Shown here: piece by piece, positions 33,837-42,686 of the stretch
Layout of the letters: each line of letters starts with the position of its first letter
How positions within the stretch are numbered: the first letter of the stretch is position 1
Origin: Hahella sp. KA22
GTDB lineage: Bacteria > Pseudomonadota > Gammaproteobacteria > Pseudomonadales > Oleiphilaceae
NCBI RefSeq assembly: GCF_004135205.1
Contig: NZ_CP035490.1
Coordinates: forward strand, 6,377,501 to 6,441,500
Reading direction: 5' to 3'
DNA length: 64,000 bases
Position numbers and translations under genes: made by a program
The notes under the pieces: generated by a model
Told to the model about the DNA's origin: nothing
The model's input: the letters and a program-made list of their open reading frames with translations, nothing else
Databases searched by the model: none

Positions 33837-33856
33837 TGGCCGGATGACTCCGGCCA
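33837..33856. terminator. hairpin between convergent imelysin and rlmI genes
   Basis: TGGCCGGA (33837-33844) and TCCGGCCA (33849-33856) pair perfectly around TGAC. There is no T run on either strand, so it is a weak or Rho-assisted terminator candidate. Confidence 0.5.
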
Positions 33857-33874
33857 CTATTCCCCAAGCAACCG

Positions 33875-35068
33875 TTACAAAGTCGGCGTAACGCGCAGCA
33901 GCATGGCCTTTATGTAGTCTGTCTCGGGTATCGCCGGGAGAATCGGGTGATCTGCGCCCTGCCCTCCCTGGAATATCAATTGCGCCGTACGGTCGACTTC
34001 TCGCGCCGACGCTCGCAGGATATCTCTCAAGCGCTCGGATGAAAGATGCATGGAGCAAGAAGCTGACATCAGCATACCGCCAGGAGCCGTCAATCGCAGC
34101 GCCATCTGATTCAAACGCTGATAAGCCCGCTCGCCTTGCTTTTGATCTTTGCGACGAGGTATCAGCGCAGGCGGATCGACAATCACAACGTCAAACTTTT
34201 CTTTTTCCTGACACAGATTTTCCAATGCATTGAAAGCATCTTCACGGATAAAACGGCATGGCGGATTATCCATCTGCAGGCGACAATTGCGCTGCGCCCA
34301 TTCCAGAGCGCTTTCAGACGAGTCGACGAAAGTGACCGATTCCGCGCCATTGGCCAGGGTCTGCACGCCCCAGCCGCCGACATAACTGAACAGATCCAGC
34401 ACACGCTTACCTTTCACCCAGGGAAACAAAGCGGCGCGATTGGTACGATGATCATAGAACCATCCCGTTTTTTGGCCGCCTTGGGCAGGCGCAGACATGG
34501 ATACGCCATTCTCAATCACTTCCAGCGTTTCGATCTCCTCCCCAAAAAACTGGGTATAGCGCTCCAATCCTTCCACTTCACGCATCTTGCCGTCATTCTT
34601 CATAATCACAGTGCGAGCGGAGAAATTGTTTTTGAGAATATCGACGACATCGTCCTTGAACTGCTCCATTCCCGCTGTGGAGATTTGCGCTACGAAGTCG
34701 GCGCCAAAACGGTCGATCACCAAGCCAGGCAATCCATCGCTATCGCCAAACACCATTCGATAATGCGGGGTTCCGAATAGCTGGCGCCGCCACTCGTCCG
34801 CCGCCTGCATCCGCTTTTTCAGCAAGGAGCGAGAGAGAAACAATTTGGGACTGCGGCTGACTATGCGTGCGCAAATCAACGCATGAGGATTAGCAAAGGC
34901 CGCCGCCAGCGGTTTTCCCTTCGCGTTTTCGATAACGACCGGCTGCCCCGCCGCCAATTCAGTCAGTGGCGTTTTCTGAATATCGATTTCGTTGCTGTAT
35001 ACCCACAAATGCCCGCTACGAAGCCGCTTGTCGGCATTTTCTCGTAACCGCAATACGCCCGTATCCAT
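33875..35068 (-). CDS. rlmI: 23S rRNA (cytosine-1962-C5) methyltransferase RlmI
   Basis: RlmI methylates C1962 of 23S rRNA. The 397-residue protein has an N-terminal PUA domain (LRLRENADKRLRSGHLWVYSNEID). A RlmI-specific linker follows, then a Rossmann methyltransferase with the SAM-binding VLDLFSYVGGWG and the catalytic DPPALIPRR. GAGGGG precedes the ATG by about seven bases. It converges on the imelysin gene. Length and motifs match E. coli RlmI (396 residues). Confidence 0.93.
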   Translation of the reverse strand: MDTGVLRLRENADKRLRSGHLWVYSNEIDIQKTPLTELAAGQPVVIENAKGKPLAAAFANPHALICARIVSRSPKLFLSRSLLKKRMQAADEWRRQLFGTPHYRMVFGDSDGLPGLVIDRFGADFVAQISTAGMEQFKDDVVDILKNNFSARTVIMKNDGKMREVEGLERYTQFFGEEIETLEVIENGVSMSAPAQGGQKTGWFYDHRTNRAALFPWVKGKRVLDLFSYVGGWGVQTLANGAESVTFVDSSESALEWAQRNCRLQMDNPPCRFIREDAFNALENLCQEKEKFDVVIVDPPALIPRRKDQKQGERAYQRLNQMALRLTAPGGMLMSASCSMHLSSERLRDILRASAREVDRTAQLIFQGGQGADHPILPAIPETDYIKAMLLRVTPTL

Positions 35069-35260
35069 ATTCGCCCCTCATTAGTTGCTGCGCCGCTGGC
35101 GCTGGTGATTCGATGAAACGGCGCGGATTATAACTGATAAAGCCCCCTCGAAGCCGCTTAATATCGGTCAGGCCCGATATCTTCAACACCCCGGACTTTT
35201 TCAGTTGGGCTAAACTTATTTTTGCGGCGTCGCATCCGCTGTATTCACATAGGAGTCCTC

Positions 35261-36136
35261 ATGAGCACCGAACTCAACGAAGAGCAGATCCAGCATATTC
35301 TGCAGGGAATAAAAATACCGCCACAGCCGCAAATCCTGGTGGATATTCAAATGGAACAGGTGATGCCTGATCCGGATATCAGCCGTATCGCCCAGCTGAT
35401 CAGTCAGGATGTGGGACTCGCCGGCACCGTATTGAAGTTCGTTAACTCCCCCATGTTCGGCCTGTCCAACAAGATTGCCTCCATCGCCCAGGCGGTTTCT
35501 CTATTGGGCCTGAAAAGCGTGGTCAACATCATCAACGGCATTTCCATTAAGGGCGAGATGTCTGATGAGCATATCGTGGAACTCACTCGCTTCTGGGATA
35601 CCGCCAACGATATTTCCAGCATCTCAGCCAATATCGCCAAGAAAATTGGTTATCAGTCCCCAGACGAGGCTTATATGCTGGGATTGTTCCACAACTGCGG
35701 CATTCCTTTGATGATTCAGCGTTTCCCAAACTATCTGCAAGTGGTTGAGGAAGCGTACAGCCAAGTCGATAAACGCATCACGGAGACTGAGAACGAGCGC
35801 CTTAACACCAATCACGCAGTAGTCGGGTATTACACCGCCAAATCCTGGAACCTGCCCAAACATATCTGCGAGGCCATTGCAGAGCATCACAGTGCGGAAA
35901 GGATTTTTGCCGACCGGGACGGCCGCAATCCAGAGAAAAAAACTCTATTGGCGGTGCTGAAAATATCCGAACATATCTGTGGTAATTTCCACGTGCTCGG
36001 CAGGCAATCGGAAGACCATGAATGGAACCGCATTCAAAAAGATGTATTGGAATTCGTTGGGTTGACCAACTATGACGTGGACGAGATGAAAGAGTCGTTT
36101 TCAGAAATGGGCGTCAGCGTCAGCAACTATCGCTAA
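35261..36136 (+). CDS. HDOD-domain signalling protein
   Basis: A 291-residue protein made almost entirely of one HDOD domain, a catalytically silent relative of HD phosphohydrolases. IPPQPQILVDI, ISQDVGLAGTVLKFVNSPMFG, AVSLLGLKSVVNII and LGLFHNCGIPLM are typical. I chose the ATG at 35261, which follows AGGAG; the frame is open to 35222. HDOD proteins act in c-di-GMP, chemotaxis and pilus signalling networks, but no partner is adjacent and no other domain is present, so the specific role is unknown. Confidence 0.9.
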   Translation: MSTELNEEQIQHILQGIKIPPQPQILVDIQMEQVMPDPDISRIAQLISQDVGLAGTVLKFVNSPMFGLSNKIASIAQAVSLLGLKSVVNIINGISIKGEMSDEHIVELTRFWDTANDISSISANIAKKIGYQSPDEAYMLGLFHNCGIPLMIQRFPNYLQVVEEAYSQVDKRITETENERLNTNHAVVGYYTAKSWNLPKHICEAIAEHHSAERIFADRDGRNPEKKTLLAVLKISEHICGNFHVLGRQSEDHEWNRIQKDVLEFVGLTNYDVDEMKESFSEMGVSVSNYR

Positions 36137-36154
36137 ACATTTGAGAATCACGCA

Positions 36155-36178
36155 GCGCCCGGGGCTATCCCCGGGCGC
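36155..36178. terminator. GC-rich hairpin between HDOD gene and gcvH
   Basis: GCGCCCGGGG (36155-36164) and CCCCGGGCGC (36169-36178) form a perfect 10-bp stem around CTAT. It lies between convergent genes and lacks a T run. Confidence 0.6.
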
Positions 36179-36202
36179 GAGCCAGACATTCGAGTCGGCG
36201 AA

Positions 36203-36598
36203 TCAGCCTTCTTCCGCTTCACATTGCTCAGTGTAAGCTTCGGCGCCCATCATGCCTTCCAGTTCTTCCACATCGGCGATCTTGATTTTGAAGAGCCAGC
36301 CATCACTATAAGGGTCACTGTTAACCAGCTCTGGAGACTCTTGCAGCGCTTCATTGACTTCCACCACTTCTCCGGTCACCGGCGAGTAGATATCAGACGC
36401 GGCCTTGACGGACTCAACCACACCAGCGTTATCGCCTGCGCCCAGTTCCGCACCGACCTCAGGCAGCTCGACAAACACGATGTCACCCAATAAATCCTGA
36501 GCGTGATCGGTAATGCCTACAGTCACCACGCCGTTGTCTTCCAACAACACCCATTCGTGAGTGGGGCTGTATTTTAGTTCGCTTGGAACGCTGCTCAT
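36203..36598 (-). CDS. gcvH: glycine cleavage system H protein
   Basis: GcvH carries the aminomethyl intermediate of glycine cleavage on a lipoyl group. The 131-residue protein begins [17 protein letters not shown] from the ATG at 36598 (GAAGGG upstream; frame open to 36619). The lipoyl lysine is K65 in ESVKAASD. It stands alone: neither gcvT nor gcvP is next to it and no glycine riboswitch is visible. Either the other genes lie elsewhere or it serves mainly in lipoate handling. Confidence 0.95.
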   Translation of the reverse strand: MSSVPSELKYSPTHEWVLLEDNGVVTVGITDHAQDLLGDIVFVELPEVGAELGAGDNAGVVESVKAASDIYSPVTGEVVEVNEALQESPELVNSDPYSDGWLFKIKIADVEELEGMMGAEAYTEQCEAEEG

Positions 36599-36690
36599 CT
36601 TTTGACCCTTCTTTGTCAATTCATTAGGTTAATATTCGGGTATTTTATACGGACATACGTAGGTTTGCGTTATTAAAATCCTTTTTATCG

Positions 36691-37284
36691 TCATTTCTGG
36701 ATTGTAGACGATAGGAAAAAATTTACGATACTTGGCAACACCCGCTCGAAATCCTCGAACTCATGCGACCCGCCAGATTGCACCCAGAGCGCGCAGGCGC
36801 CGAACTTTAACGCCGCCTCACGATAATTCAAAGTGGCGTCACCGGTCTGCAGCAAGGTATAAACACGCTCTCCTGTAACCGGAGGTGGAGAATCCAGAGC
36901 CAGCAACTCATCCATGTGATGTGGCTCCAAGGTATACTCTTCGCCCGTATAGAGATTTTTATTTACCCCCAGATATCCTTCCAGCAGATCATAGGGTTTG
37001 ACGGCGGGATTAATCAATGCCGCAGGAACACCATATTTATGGCGCAGATAAGCCGCATAGTAGCCTCCCAGCGAACTGCCAATCACTCCCAGCGGCTTTT
37101 CGCCATCAGCGAAGTACTCTCGCTCCAATCTCTCCATCGCCGCCAAAGGCGAATAATGCAGATCGGGAACGGCAAGTTCTACATCCGGGTAATATTTGGC
37201 GAGCCATTGCTGGCTGCATTGCGCTTTAAAAGACTTTGGAGAGCTGTTAAAGCCATGTAGATAAAGAATATAGGCGTGATTCAT
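36691..37284 (-). CDS. yqiA: YqiA-type esterase
   Basis: A 197-residue alpha/beta hydrolase with LHGFNSSPKS at the N-terminus and the nucleophile elbow G-S-S-L-G (Ser71). A late GGSHEFEDFE segment carries the probable catalytic His. It resembles E. coli YqiA, an acyl-CoA and palmitate-ester hydrolase of unclear physiological role. The ATG at 37284 gives the usual N-terminus; a TTG at 37296 is also in frame. The order yqiA-cpdA-yqiB-nudF-tolC is conserved with E. coli. Confidence 0.88.
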   Translation of the reverse strand: MNHAYILYLHGFNSSPKSFKAQCSQQWLAKYYPDVELAVPDLHYSPLAAMERLEREYFADGEKPLGVIGSSLGGYYAAYLRHKYGVPAALINPAVKPYDLLEGYLGVNKNLYTGEEYTLEPHHMDELLALDSPPPVTGERVYTLLQTGDATLNYREAALKFGACALWVQSGGSHEFEDFERVLPSIVNFFLSSTIQK

Positions 37285-37336
37285 CAATACTCGCAAACAA
37301 GCGGGAGGTCATCATGACAATGGCAAAAGCCCATGC

Positions 37337-38140
37337 TCAATAGCCTTTGCTGGAAAGGTCCACCTCGAACTCTATGTGACTGGCGCGAACGACTGAGGTC
37401 TCCACCCGACCATCAGGATACAGCTTCAACCAGCGATATCCGGGCGCCAGGGTATCCACCGCGAAATCCTCGCTGTAAGGCTTGAATTGTACACAGGTGG
37501 ATGGTGTCGCCAATAGCCGTACGCCGTTGCGCATCTGGTCATATTCCTGGTGAATGTGTCCCCAAAGTATCAGCCGAACATGTTCATAGCCGTCGATGAC
37601 GGCGAAGAAATCGTCTCGGTTATGCAGCCCAATCGTATCCAACCACGCGCAATCCACATCGACGGGGTGATGATGAAAGCAGATGATCACGTGCTTGTCC
37701 TGATCTTTCTCCAGCTCCGCTTTCAACAACTGCAACTCTTTTTTGGCCAACTTGCCATATACCTTGCGCCGAACTGAAGAGTCGAGAAAGATCAGTTTCC
37801 AGGGGCCAAAAATTTTCACCTTGGCCAGACACTCAGGATTCCGCACCGCTTTGGCCATGACGCCCGGGTCATCATGATTGCCGGAAAACCAATAAACCGG
37901 GCACTGAAACGGCTGCATTTTCTCATGGAAGCATTCATACGCTTCCGTTGACCCATCCTGCGCAATGTCGCCAGTAGCAAGCACAAAGTCCGGGTTCTCA
38001 TGATTTGCGCGCACAAGCGACAATACCGCGTCCAGACTACGTCGGGTGTTCATGCCCAATAGAGTGCCGTCCGGTTCCCGCCGCAGATGGGAATCAGTTA
38101 CCTGAATAACGGTTAACGCTTGGTTTTTGTCTGACGCCAC
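37337..38140 (-). CDS. cpdA: 3-prime,5-prime-cyclic-AMP phosphodiesterase CpdA
   Basis: CpdA hydrolyses cAMP to AMP in the cytosol. The 267-residue calcineurin-like metallophosphoesterase has all metal motifs: D16-x-H18, GD at 57-58, GNHD at 87-90, FHHHPVDVD and GHIHQ. The start is a GTG. The gene is 52 bases upstream of yqiA. Upstream, 208 bases separate it from yqiB and hold no gene. Confidence 0.93.
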   Translation of the reverse strand: MASDKNQALTVIQVTDSHLRREPDGTLLGMNTRRSLDAVLSLVRANHENPDFVLATGDIAQDGSTEAYECFHEKMQPFQCPVYWFSGNHDDPGVMAKAVRNPECLAKVKIFGPWKLIFLDSSVRRKVYGKLAKKELQLLKAELEKDQDKHVIICFHHHPVDVDCAWLDTIGLHNRDDFFAVIDGYEHVRLILWGHIHQEYDQMRNGVRLLATPSTCVQFKPYSEDFAVDTLAPGYRWLKLYPDGRVETSVVRASHIEFEVDLSSKGY

Positions 38141-38348
38141 CTCATCATCCGCCGCAGTCTGAGTGAGTTGTTACGGGAAAATCCTTTTGCTTACTTATAA
38201 AAAATATATGCCGGATATGGACATTTTCCAGTTAGTCAGTCACATAATCATTGAAATTTGTGTTATTTCACAACAATCAGACACTTTTGGCCCGTCACCA
38301 GCTGTTTACTCGTCCCTGAATCAGCCGGCTAACATTGAGCCGGAGGGA

Positions 38349-38792
38349 TTATAAGTCTCTCAGTTCTTCCGTCGAATGGCCATGGTGCAGACAATAATTC
38401 AGCCACTCGGAAAGAAACTGGTTTAGTTGCAGTTTTTCATCAGGCAAATGCATTTTGCCGTTAGGATAATCGTTCACCGCCTCTACGCGAGCATGATTCA
38501 CGGCGCTGATGACTTCCGCCATACGCGCGTCGTGATATATCCGCACGGTTAACTGAGGGTTATTCACCCATCGACCAATTGCGTGAACCTGTTCCAAAAA
38601 CAAGAGGTTAGTATAACGACTGGATTCCAGTACCTTTATACGGATTAACCCCAGATAGGCTGCATGATTGTGCAGCGAATAGGTGACCTCCGAGCCGGCT
38701 TCCCTATCGGCGACGAGCTTGCTCAGGCGAAAGTAATTCGCCTCGCAGATAGCTCCGAATTGGGCGATGTCTGGCACGTACCGTTGTTTCAC
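38349..38792 (-). CDS. yqiB: DUF1249 protein YqiB
   Basis: A 147-residue protein of the DUF1249 family, starting at GTG behind GGAG, with YVPDIAQFGAICEANYFRL at the N-terminus and a conserved IYHDARMAEV segment. It is small and cytoplasmic with no known catalytic motif. It lies between nudF and cpdA as in E. coli and Pseudomonas. Function unknown. Confidence 0.87.
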   Translation of the reverse strand: MKQRYVPDIAQFGAICEANYFRLSKLVADREAGSEVTYSLHNHAAYLGLIRIKVLESSRYTNLLFLEQVHAIGRWVNNPQLTVRIYHDARMAEVISAVNHARVEAVNDYPNGKMHLPDEKLQLNQFLSEWLNYCLHHGHSTEELRDL

Positions 38793-38828
38793 GCATTCTC
38801 CTTCATAACTGAAGTCTTAATCATCATC

Positions 38829-39476
38829 TCATAAAAACTCGCGCCACTCCGCCAGCAATTGCTCACGGTTCAACTGCAGCCACTGTAACGCAATGATTCC
38901 CGCAGCATCCTTGATACGTCCGCGTTCCACCCATGCATAAGCCCGCTCACGGCTCACTACGTGCACGCGAATATCCTCCCCTTCATGGGGCAATCCATAC
39001 AGCCCTTCAACCCCTTCCGCATTCACCAGACCGCAAAACAGGTCAATGGATTCCGAGCTTCCGCCAGGAGACGGCAGATAGTGGCGAATTTTTCTCAGCG
39101 CCTTCACCTCCAACCCTGCCTCTTCCTGAGCTTCGCGGCGCGCAACGCTTTCGGACGTTTCACCTTCCTCATTGATTCCCGCCACCAGTTCCATTAACCA
39201 GGGCGAAGAGCCTTCATACAATGCGCCAATACGAAACTGCTCACAAAGCACAACCTGATCACGCACAGGATCATAAGGAAGCATGCAGGTGGCGCCGCCG
39301 CGCACAAACAGCTCCCGACGAATCGGCTCAGACCAGCCCCCGGCGAACAATTTATGCCTGAGTTCGAGTTTCTGGATAGAAAAGAAGCCCTGATAGCCAG
39401 CCTGCCTGGAAATCACTTCCACATCGTCCTTACCAAATTGACTGTCCGCCGGCAGTTTCTGGGTATCCTGCTTCAC
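38829..39476 (-). CDS. nudF: ADP-ribose pyrophosphatase
   Basis: NudF hydrolyses ADP-ribose to AMP and ribose 5-phosphate. The 215-residue Nudix protein carries GINEEGETSESVARREAQEEAGL as its Nudix box (about residues 104-126) and SPGGSSESIDLF after it, as in E. coli NudF. The start is a GTG with GAGAGG upstream. It begins the yqiB-cpdA-yqiA group and is divergent from tolC across about 400 bases. Confidence 0.93.
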   Translation of the reverse strand: MKQDTQKLPADSQFGKDDVEVISRQAGYQGFFSIQKLELRHKLFAGGWSEPIRRELFVRGGATCMLPYDPVRDQVVLCEQFRIGALYEGSSPWLMELVAGINEEGETSESVARREAQEEAGLEVKALRKIRHYLPSPGGSSESIDLFCGLVNAEGVEGLYGLPHEGEDIRVHVVSRERAYAWVERGRIKDAAGIIALQWLQLNREQLLAEWREFL

Positions 39477-39874
39477 CTTTCACCTCTCGCTCATAGTATC
39501 CGGATTACGTATCGCCCTATCTGACGCGAGTTTTCGCTGAGATAAGCGCAATCATTTCATGTTAAACCATTTTCGATTGCAATGGCTTTACGGCGTCTTA
39601 TCCGGACTCAAGGCCACCAAGATTTGAGTTCATAGCGAGTAAGCAGTGTAGACCATGCCGCGCCACCTCACCTGAGCGCTATTGCGCAGAGCCTGTAAAT
39701 AACCGAAGATACCGCCCCATGTAATCACCGTACACATACGTAATGATTTATTTCCACACTTCGTGATCTAATGAGACGCATTCTGCGTTAAACTGTGCGG
39801 CATTTTTAATTCATACGAATTTTCAAGTGTTTACTCCACACAACCCGGACTGTTAAAGAGGGGTGCCCGACGTT
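39477..39874. other. 398-base spacer between nudF and tolC
   Basis: This spacer must contain the divergent promoters of nudF and tolC. It is AT-rich near tolC. I see no open frame of note, no strong hairpin and no recognisable riboswitch core, and no -35/-10 pair good enough to call. Confidence 0.6.
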
Positions 39875-41203
39875 ATGTTCCGACCAAGCAAATTGCTTAT
39901 CTCAATCGGGGCGCTATGCCTTAGCGCCTCCACTCAAGCCATGGATCTCGCCACCGCCTACAATAAAGCCCTGCAATACGATTCTGAGCTGGCGGCCGCT
40001 TTGGCGGGAAGGAATGCGGAAGCAGAAAGTGTCATTCAAACCCGTGCAGGTCTGATGCCCAGCGTCGGCGCCGGCGCCAGCGTCGCCCACCACGATGTGG
40101 ACACCCGGCTCACCCCGGATGACAGTTACGTCAGCCAGGGTGGCGAGGTCACATTGACCCAACCCTTGTTGAAGCTGGACACCTACTACAGCTATCAGGC
40201 CAGCAAATACTCCCGTAACCGCGCCGATGAAGACCTGCGCAGCGCAGAGCAGGATTTACTGTTCCGCACCGCCGACGCTTATTTCGGCGTACTACGCGCC
40301 TGGGACAACCTGACTACGGCCAAACGCGCGGAAGAAGCCTTTCAGCGCCAGTGGGAACAAGCTAAAGAGCGCTTTGAAGTCGGATTGATAGCAATCACTG
40401 AGGTGCATGAGTCCAAAGCGACCTATGACTCAGGCAAAGTCTCGCGCATAAACGCTCAAGGACAGCTGGACGTCGCATTAGAAAGCCTGCAACGTATTAC
40501 TGGCGACTATACTGATACCGTACAGGTGCTTAGCGAAAACCTACCTGTTGTGCAGGTATCACCCGACTCTGCGGTGAAATGGGAAGAAACAGCCTTCGCC
40601 AACAACCCTCAGGTTTTAGCAGCCAGTTGGAGTGTGCAAAGCGCACAAAGTAGCGTTTCCGCACAAAAAGCCGGCCACTACCCGACTCTTGACGCAAAAG
40701 CGAGTTATGGCTTCAGTGAGTCCGACGGCCGTGGCGCTGCGGATGAACGCAGCAACGACTTATCCGTATCCTTGAACTTGTCCGTGCCAATTTACACTGG
40801 CGGGGCAACGCAATCCGGCGTGCGTCAGGCAAGTTATCGTCTGGAACAGGCTGAGCAGTCGTTGAACACCGCTCAGCGCAATATTCGTCTGCAGTTGCGT
40901 AGCCTTTACCGGACTCTGCAAACCAATATCGAATCGATCCAGGCTCGCAAACAGGAAATCATTTCTTCCGAGAGCGCCCTGCAGGCCACTCGGGCCGGTT
41001 ATGATGTGGGTACGCGCAATATCGTCGAAGTTTTGGATTCAGAACGCCGCTATTACGCCTCCCTCAGCAACTACGCCAACGCGCGTTACGACTTCGTTCT
41101 GAACACGCTGTCGTTCAAGCAAACCGCTGGCGTTCTGTCTGTCAACGACATCAATGAGCTGAATAAGTGGTTGGCGGAGCCAGTCAACGTATTGACCCGT
41201 TAG
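39875..41203 (+). CDS. tolC: outer-membrane efflux channel TolC
   Basis: TolC is the trimeric outer-membrane channel for RND and type I exporters. The 442-residue protein starts MFRPSKLLISIG at the ATG at 39875, which gives a clean signal peptide cleaved after STQA. A GTG at 39863 is in frame but too close to GAGGGG. Two structural repeats are visible, each with a helical hairpin and barrel strands (SVPIYTGGATQSGVRQA in the second). Family length and the position beside nudF support TolC rather than another channel. Confidence 0.93.
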   Translation: MFRPSKLLISIGALCLSASTQAMDLATAYNKALQYDSELAAALAGRNAEAESVIQTRAGLMPSVGAGASVAHHDVDTRLTPDDSYVSQGGEVTLTQPLLKLDTYYSYQASKYSRNRADEDLRSAEQDLLFRTADAYFGVLRAWDNLTTAKRAEEAFQRQWEQAKERFEVGLIAITEVHESKATYDSGKVSRINAQGQLDVALESLQRITGDYTDTVQVLSENLPVVQVSPDSAVKWEETAFANNPQVLAASWSVQSAQSSVSAQKAGHYPTLDAKASYGFSESDGRGAADERSNDLSVSLNLSVPIYTGGATQSGVRQASYRLEQAEQSLNTAQRNIRLQLRSLYRTLQTNIESIQARKQEIISSESALQATRAGYDVGTRNIVEVLDSERRYYASLSNYANARYDFVLNTLSFKQTAGVLSVNDINELNKWLAEPVNVLTR

Positions 41204-41218
41204 TCTTCCGCAAGCATC

Positions 41219-41247
41219 AAAAAGCCGCACTGTGTTGCGGCTTTTTT
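41219..41247. terminator. bidirectional terminator between tolC and waaA
   Basis: AAAAAGCCGCA (41219-41229) and TGCGGCTTTTT (41236-41246) form an 11-bp stem around CTGTGT. A and T runs on both sides suit both converging genes. Confidence 0.92.
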
Positions 41248-41261
41248 ATTTACTCTGACGA

Positions 41262-42536
41262 TCAACGTTCAGGCGCGCGCCGCAGAACGCCATCCAGCAG
41301 CCGATCCAGGGCTCCTCGATTATCATTAACGACTGTAGACGCCGCCTCGCCCATACGGAGCCGGGCAGCTTCATCGTCACACAGCGCTGATAAAACGTCT
41401 CCCAGCGTTCCCCTCTCAACGAAACGCAATCCCTGCGCCTGCGCCAGCTGCGCACAGATATCCGTAAAATTGAACACGGCCGGCCCCATCAGCACAGGTT
41501 TACCCACCGCCGCGGGCTCCAAGGGATTATGCCCTCCCGTATCGACCAGACTTCCGCCGACAAAAGCCAAGTCGGCGGCGGCGTAAAAGCGCAGCAGTTC
41601 CCCCATGGTGTCGCCGAGCAAAACCTGCGTCTCCGGGGTTACTGTTGCATTACTGCTGCGCCTGACCATACTTAGCCCCGCCCGCAGGATATCCTCGCCC
41701 ACTTTATCGAAACGCTCAGGATGTCTGGGAACAATCACCAGGAGCGCATCAGGACGATGCGCCAACAGTTGTTGATGCGCCGCCAGTATTGCAGCGTCTT
41801 CGCCTTCATGGGTGCTTCCGGCCACCCACACGAAGCGTTTTGATCCACCCCAAGCTTCTCGAAGCGCCAAGCTCTGTCCGCGCAGCTCTTCGCTCACGCT
41901 GATATCGAATTTAATGCTGCCGGTAACGCTGAGATGCTCCTGAGGTAAGCCTAAATCCATAAAACGAGCGCCATCCGCAGCGTTTTGCGCCGCCACCCAG
42001 GACAGCTCCTGCAGCATTGGTCGCGTTATAGCGGAGACTTTGCCATATCCCCTGGCTGAGCGCTCAGAAAGCCTCGCATTGGCCACCATTGCCTGAATGC
42101 CCTGCTTGGCGCACAGCGCAACCCAGTTGGGCCATAACTCCGTTTCCATAATGATCAGGGCGCAGGGATTCAGGCGGCGCAAAAAACGCTTAATAGGACC
42201 AGGAAGATCATAAGGCGCGTATACATGAAATACGCGATCGCCAAATAGCGCCTTCACCCGCTCCGAGCCAGTAGGCGTCATGGTGGTTACGACAATAGGG
42301 CGTTCTGGATGCTCCTCCAAAAGGCGATTCACCAACAGCGCCGCCGCAACCGTTTCACCAACAGAGACACTGTGGACCCAGAGCGGTCGTTGTGCGAACG
42401 ACGGCGCTTTGAACCATCCTAAACGTTCCCGCCAACGTAACCGATAGGCCGGCGCCGCGCGACCTCGCCAGTACAGACGGGCTAGAATTAGAGGAAGAAT
42501 CAAATAGTAAATGAATGTGTAAAGGAATCTCGCCAT
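41262..42536 (-). CDS. waaA: 3-deoxy-D-manno-octulosonic acid (Kdo) transferase
   Basis: WaaA (KdtA) adds Kdo to lipid IVA at the inner membrane. The 424-residue protein has an N-terminal membrane helix (about 4-22) and the catalytic glutamate E61 in SVSVGE. TPTGSERVKALFGDRV and IIMETELWPNW are family signatures, and the C-terminal GT-B domain has GGSLVDTGGHNPLEPAA. It is complete and ends against the tolC terminator. Whether it adds one or two Kdo residues cannot be read from the sequence. Confidence 0.95.
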   Translation of the reverse strand: MARFLYTFIYYLILPLILARLYWRGRAAPAYRLRWRERLGWFKAPSFAQRPLWVHSVSVGETVAAALLVNRLLEEHPERPIVVTTMTPTGSERVKALFGDRVFHVYAPYDLPGPIKRFLRRLNPCALIIMETELWPNWVALCAKQGIQAMVANARLSERSARGYGKVSAITRPMLQELSWVAAQNAADGARFMDLGLPQEHLSVTGSIKFDISVSEELRGQSLALREAWGGSKRFVWVAGSTHEGEDAAILAAHQQLLAHRPDALLVIVPRHPERFDKVGEDILRAGLSMVRRSSNATVTPETQVLLGDTMGELLRFYAAADLAFVGGSLVDTGGHNPLEPAAVGKPVLMGPAVFNFTDICAQLAQAQGLRFVERGTLGDVLSALCDDEAARLRMGEAASTVVNDNRGALDRLLDGVLRRAPER

Positions 42537-42627
42537 GTCGCCGCTCTTTCAATCCAGAGGCGAGTTTAGCACAGCGCTGAAGGAGCAATCAGGGTTTTAA
42601 ATCTTGTTCATGATGCTCGCGGCGGGT

Positions 42628-42656
42628 TTGGGTTCGGTCTGACGAACGGCTATAAT
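42628..42656 (+). promoter_or_regulatory. candidate sigma-70 promoter of the FAD oxidoreductase/aldo-keto reductase pair
   Basis: TTGGGT (42628-42633) and a perfect TATAAT (42651-42656) are exactly 17 bases apart, 30 bases upstream of the ATG at 42687. Confidence 0.65.
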
Positions 42657-42686
42657 GGCGCGCATTTTTCGTAATGGAGCCACCGA

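Noticed and set aside
34136-34780. 214-codon plus-strand frame opposite rlmI
   Set aside because: It is a shadow of rlmI with no family resemblance.
36599-36690. Glycine riboswitch upstream of gcvH
   Set aside because: The spacer is only 92 bases, too short for the tandem aptamer, and shows no matching core.
39477-39874. TPP riboswitch or thiC remnant between nudF and tolC
   Set aside because: thiC lies near tolC in Pseudomonas, but I found neither the conserved CTGAGA core nor a coding remnant.
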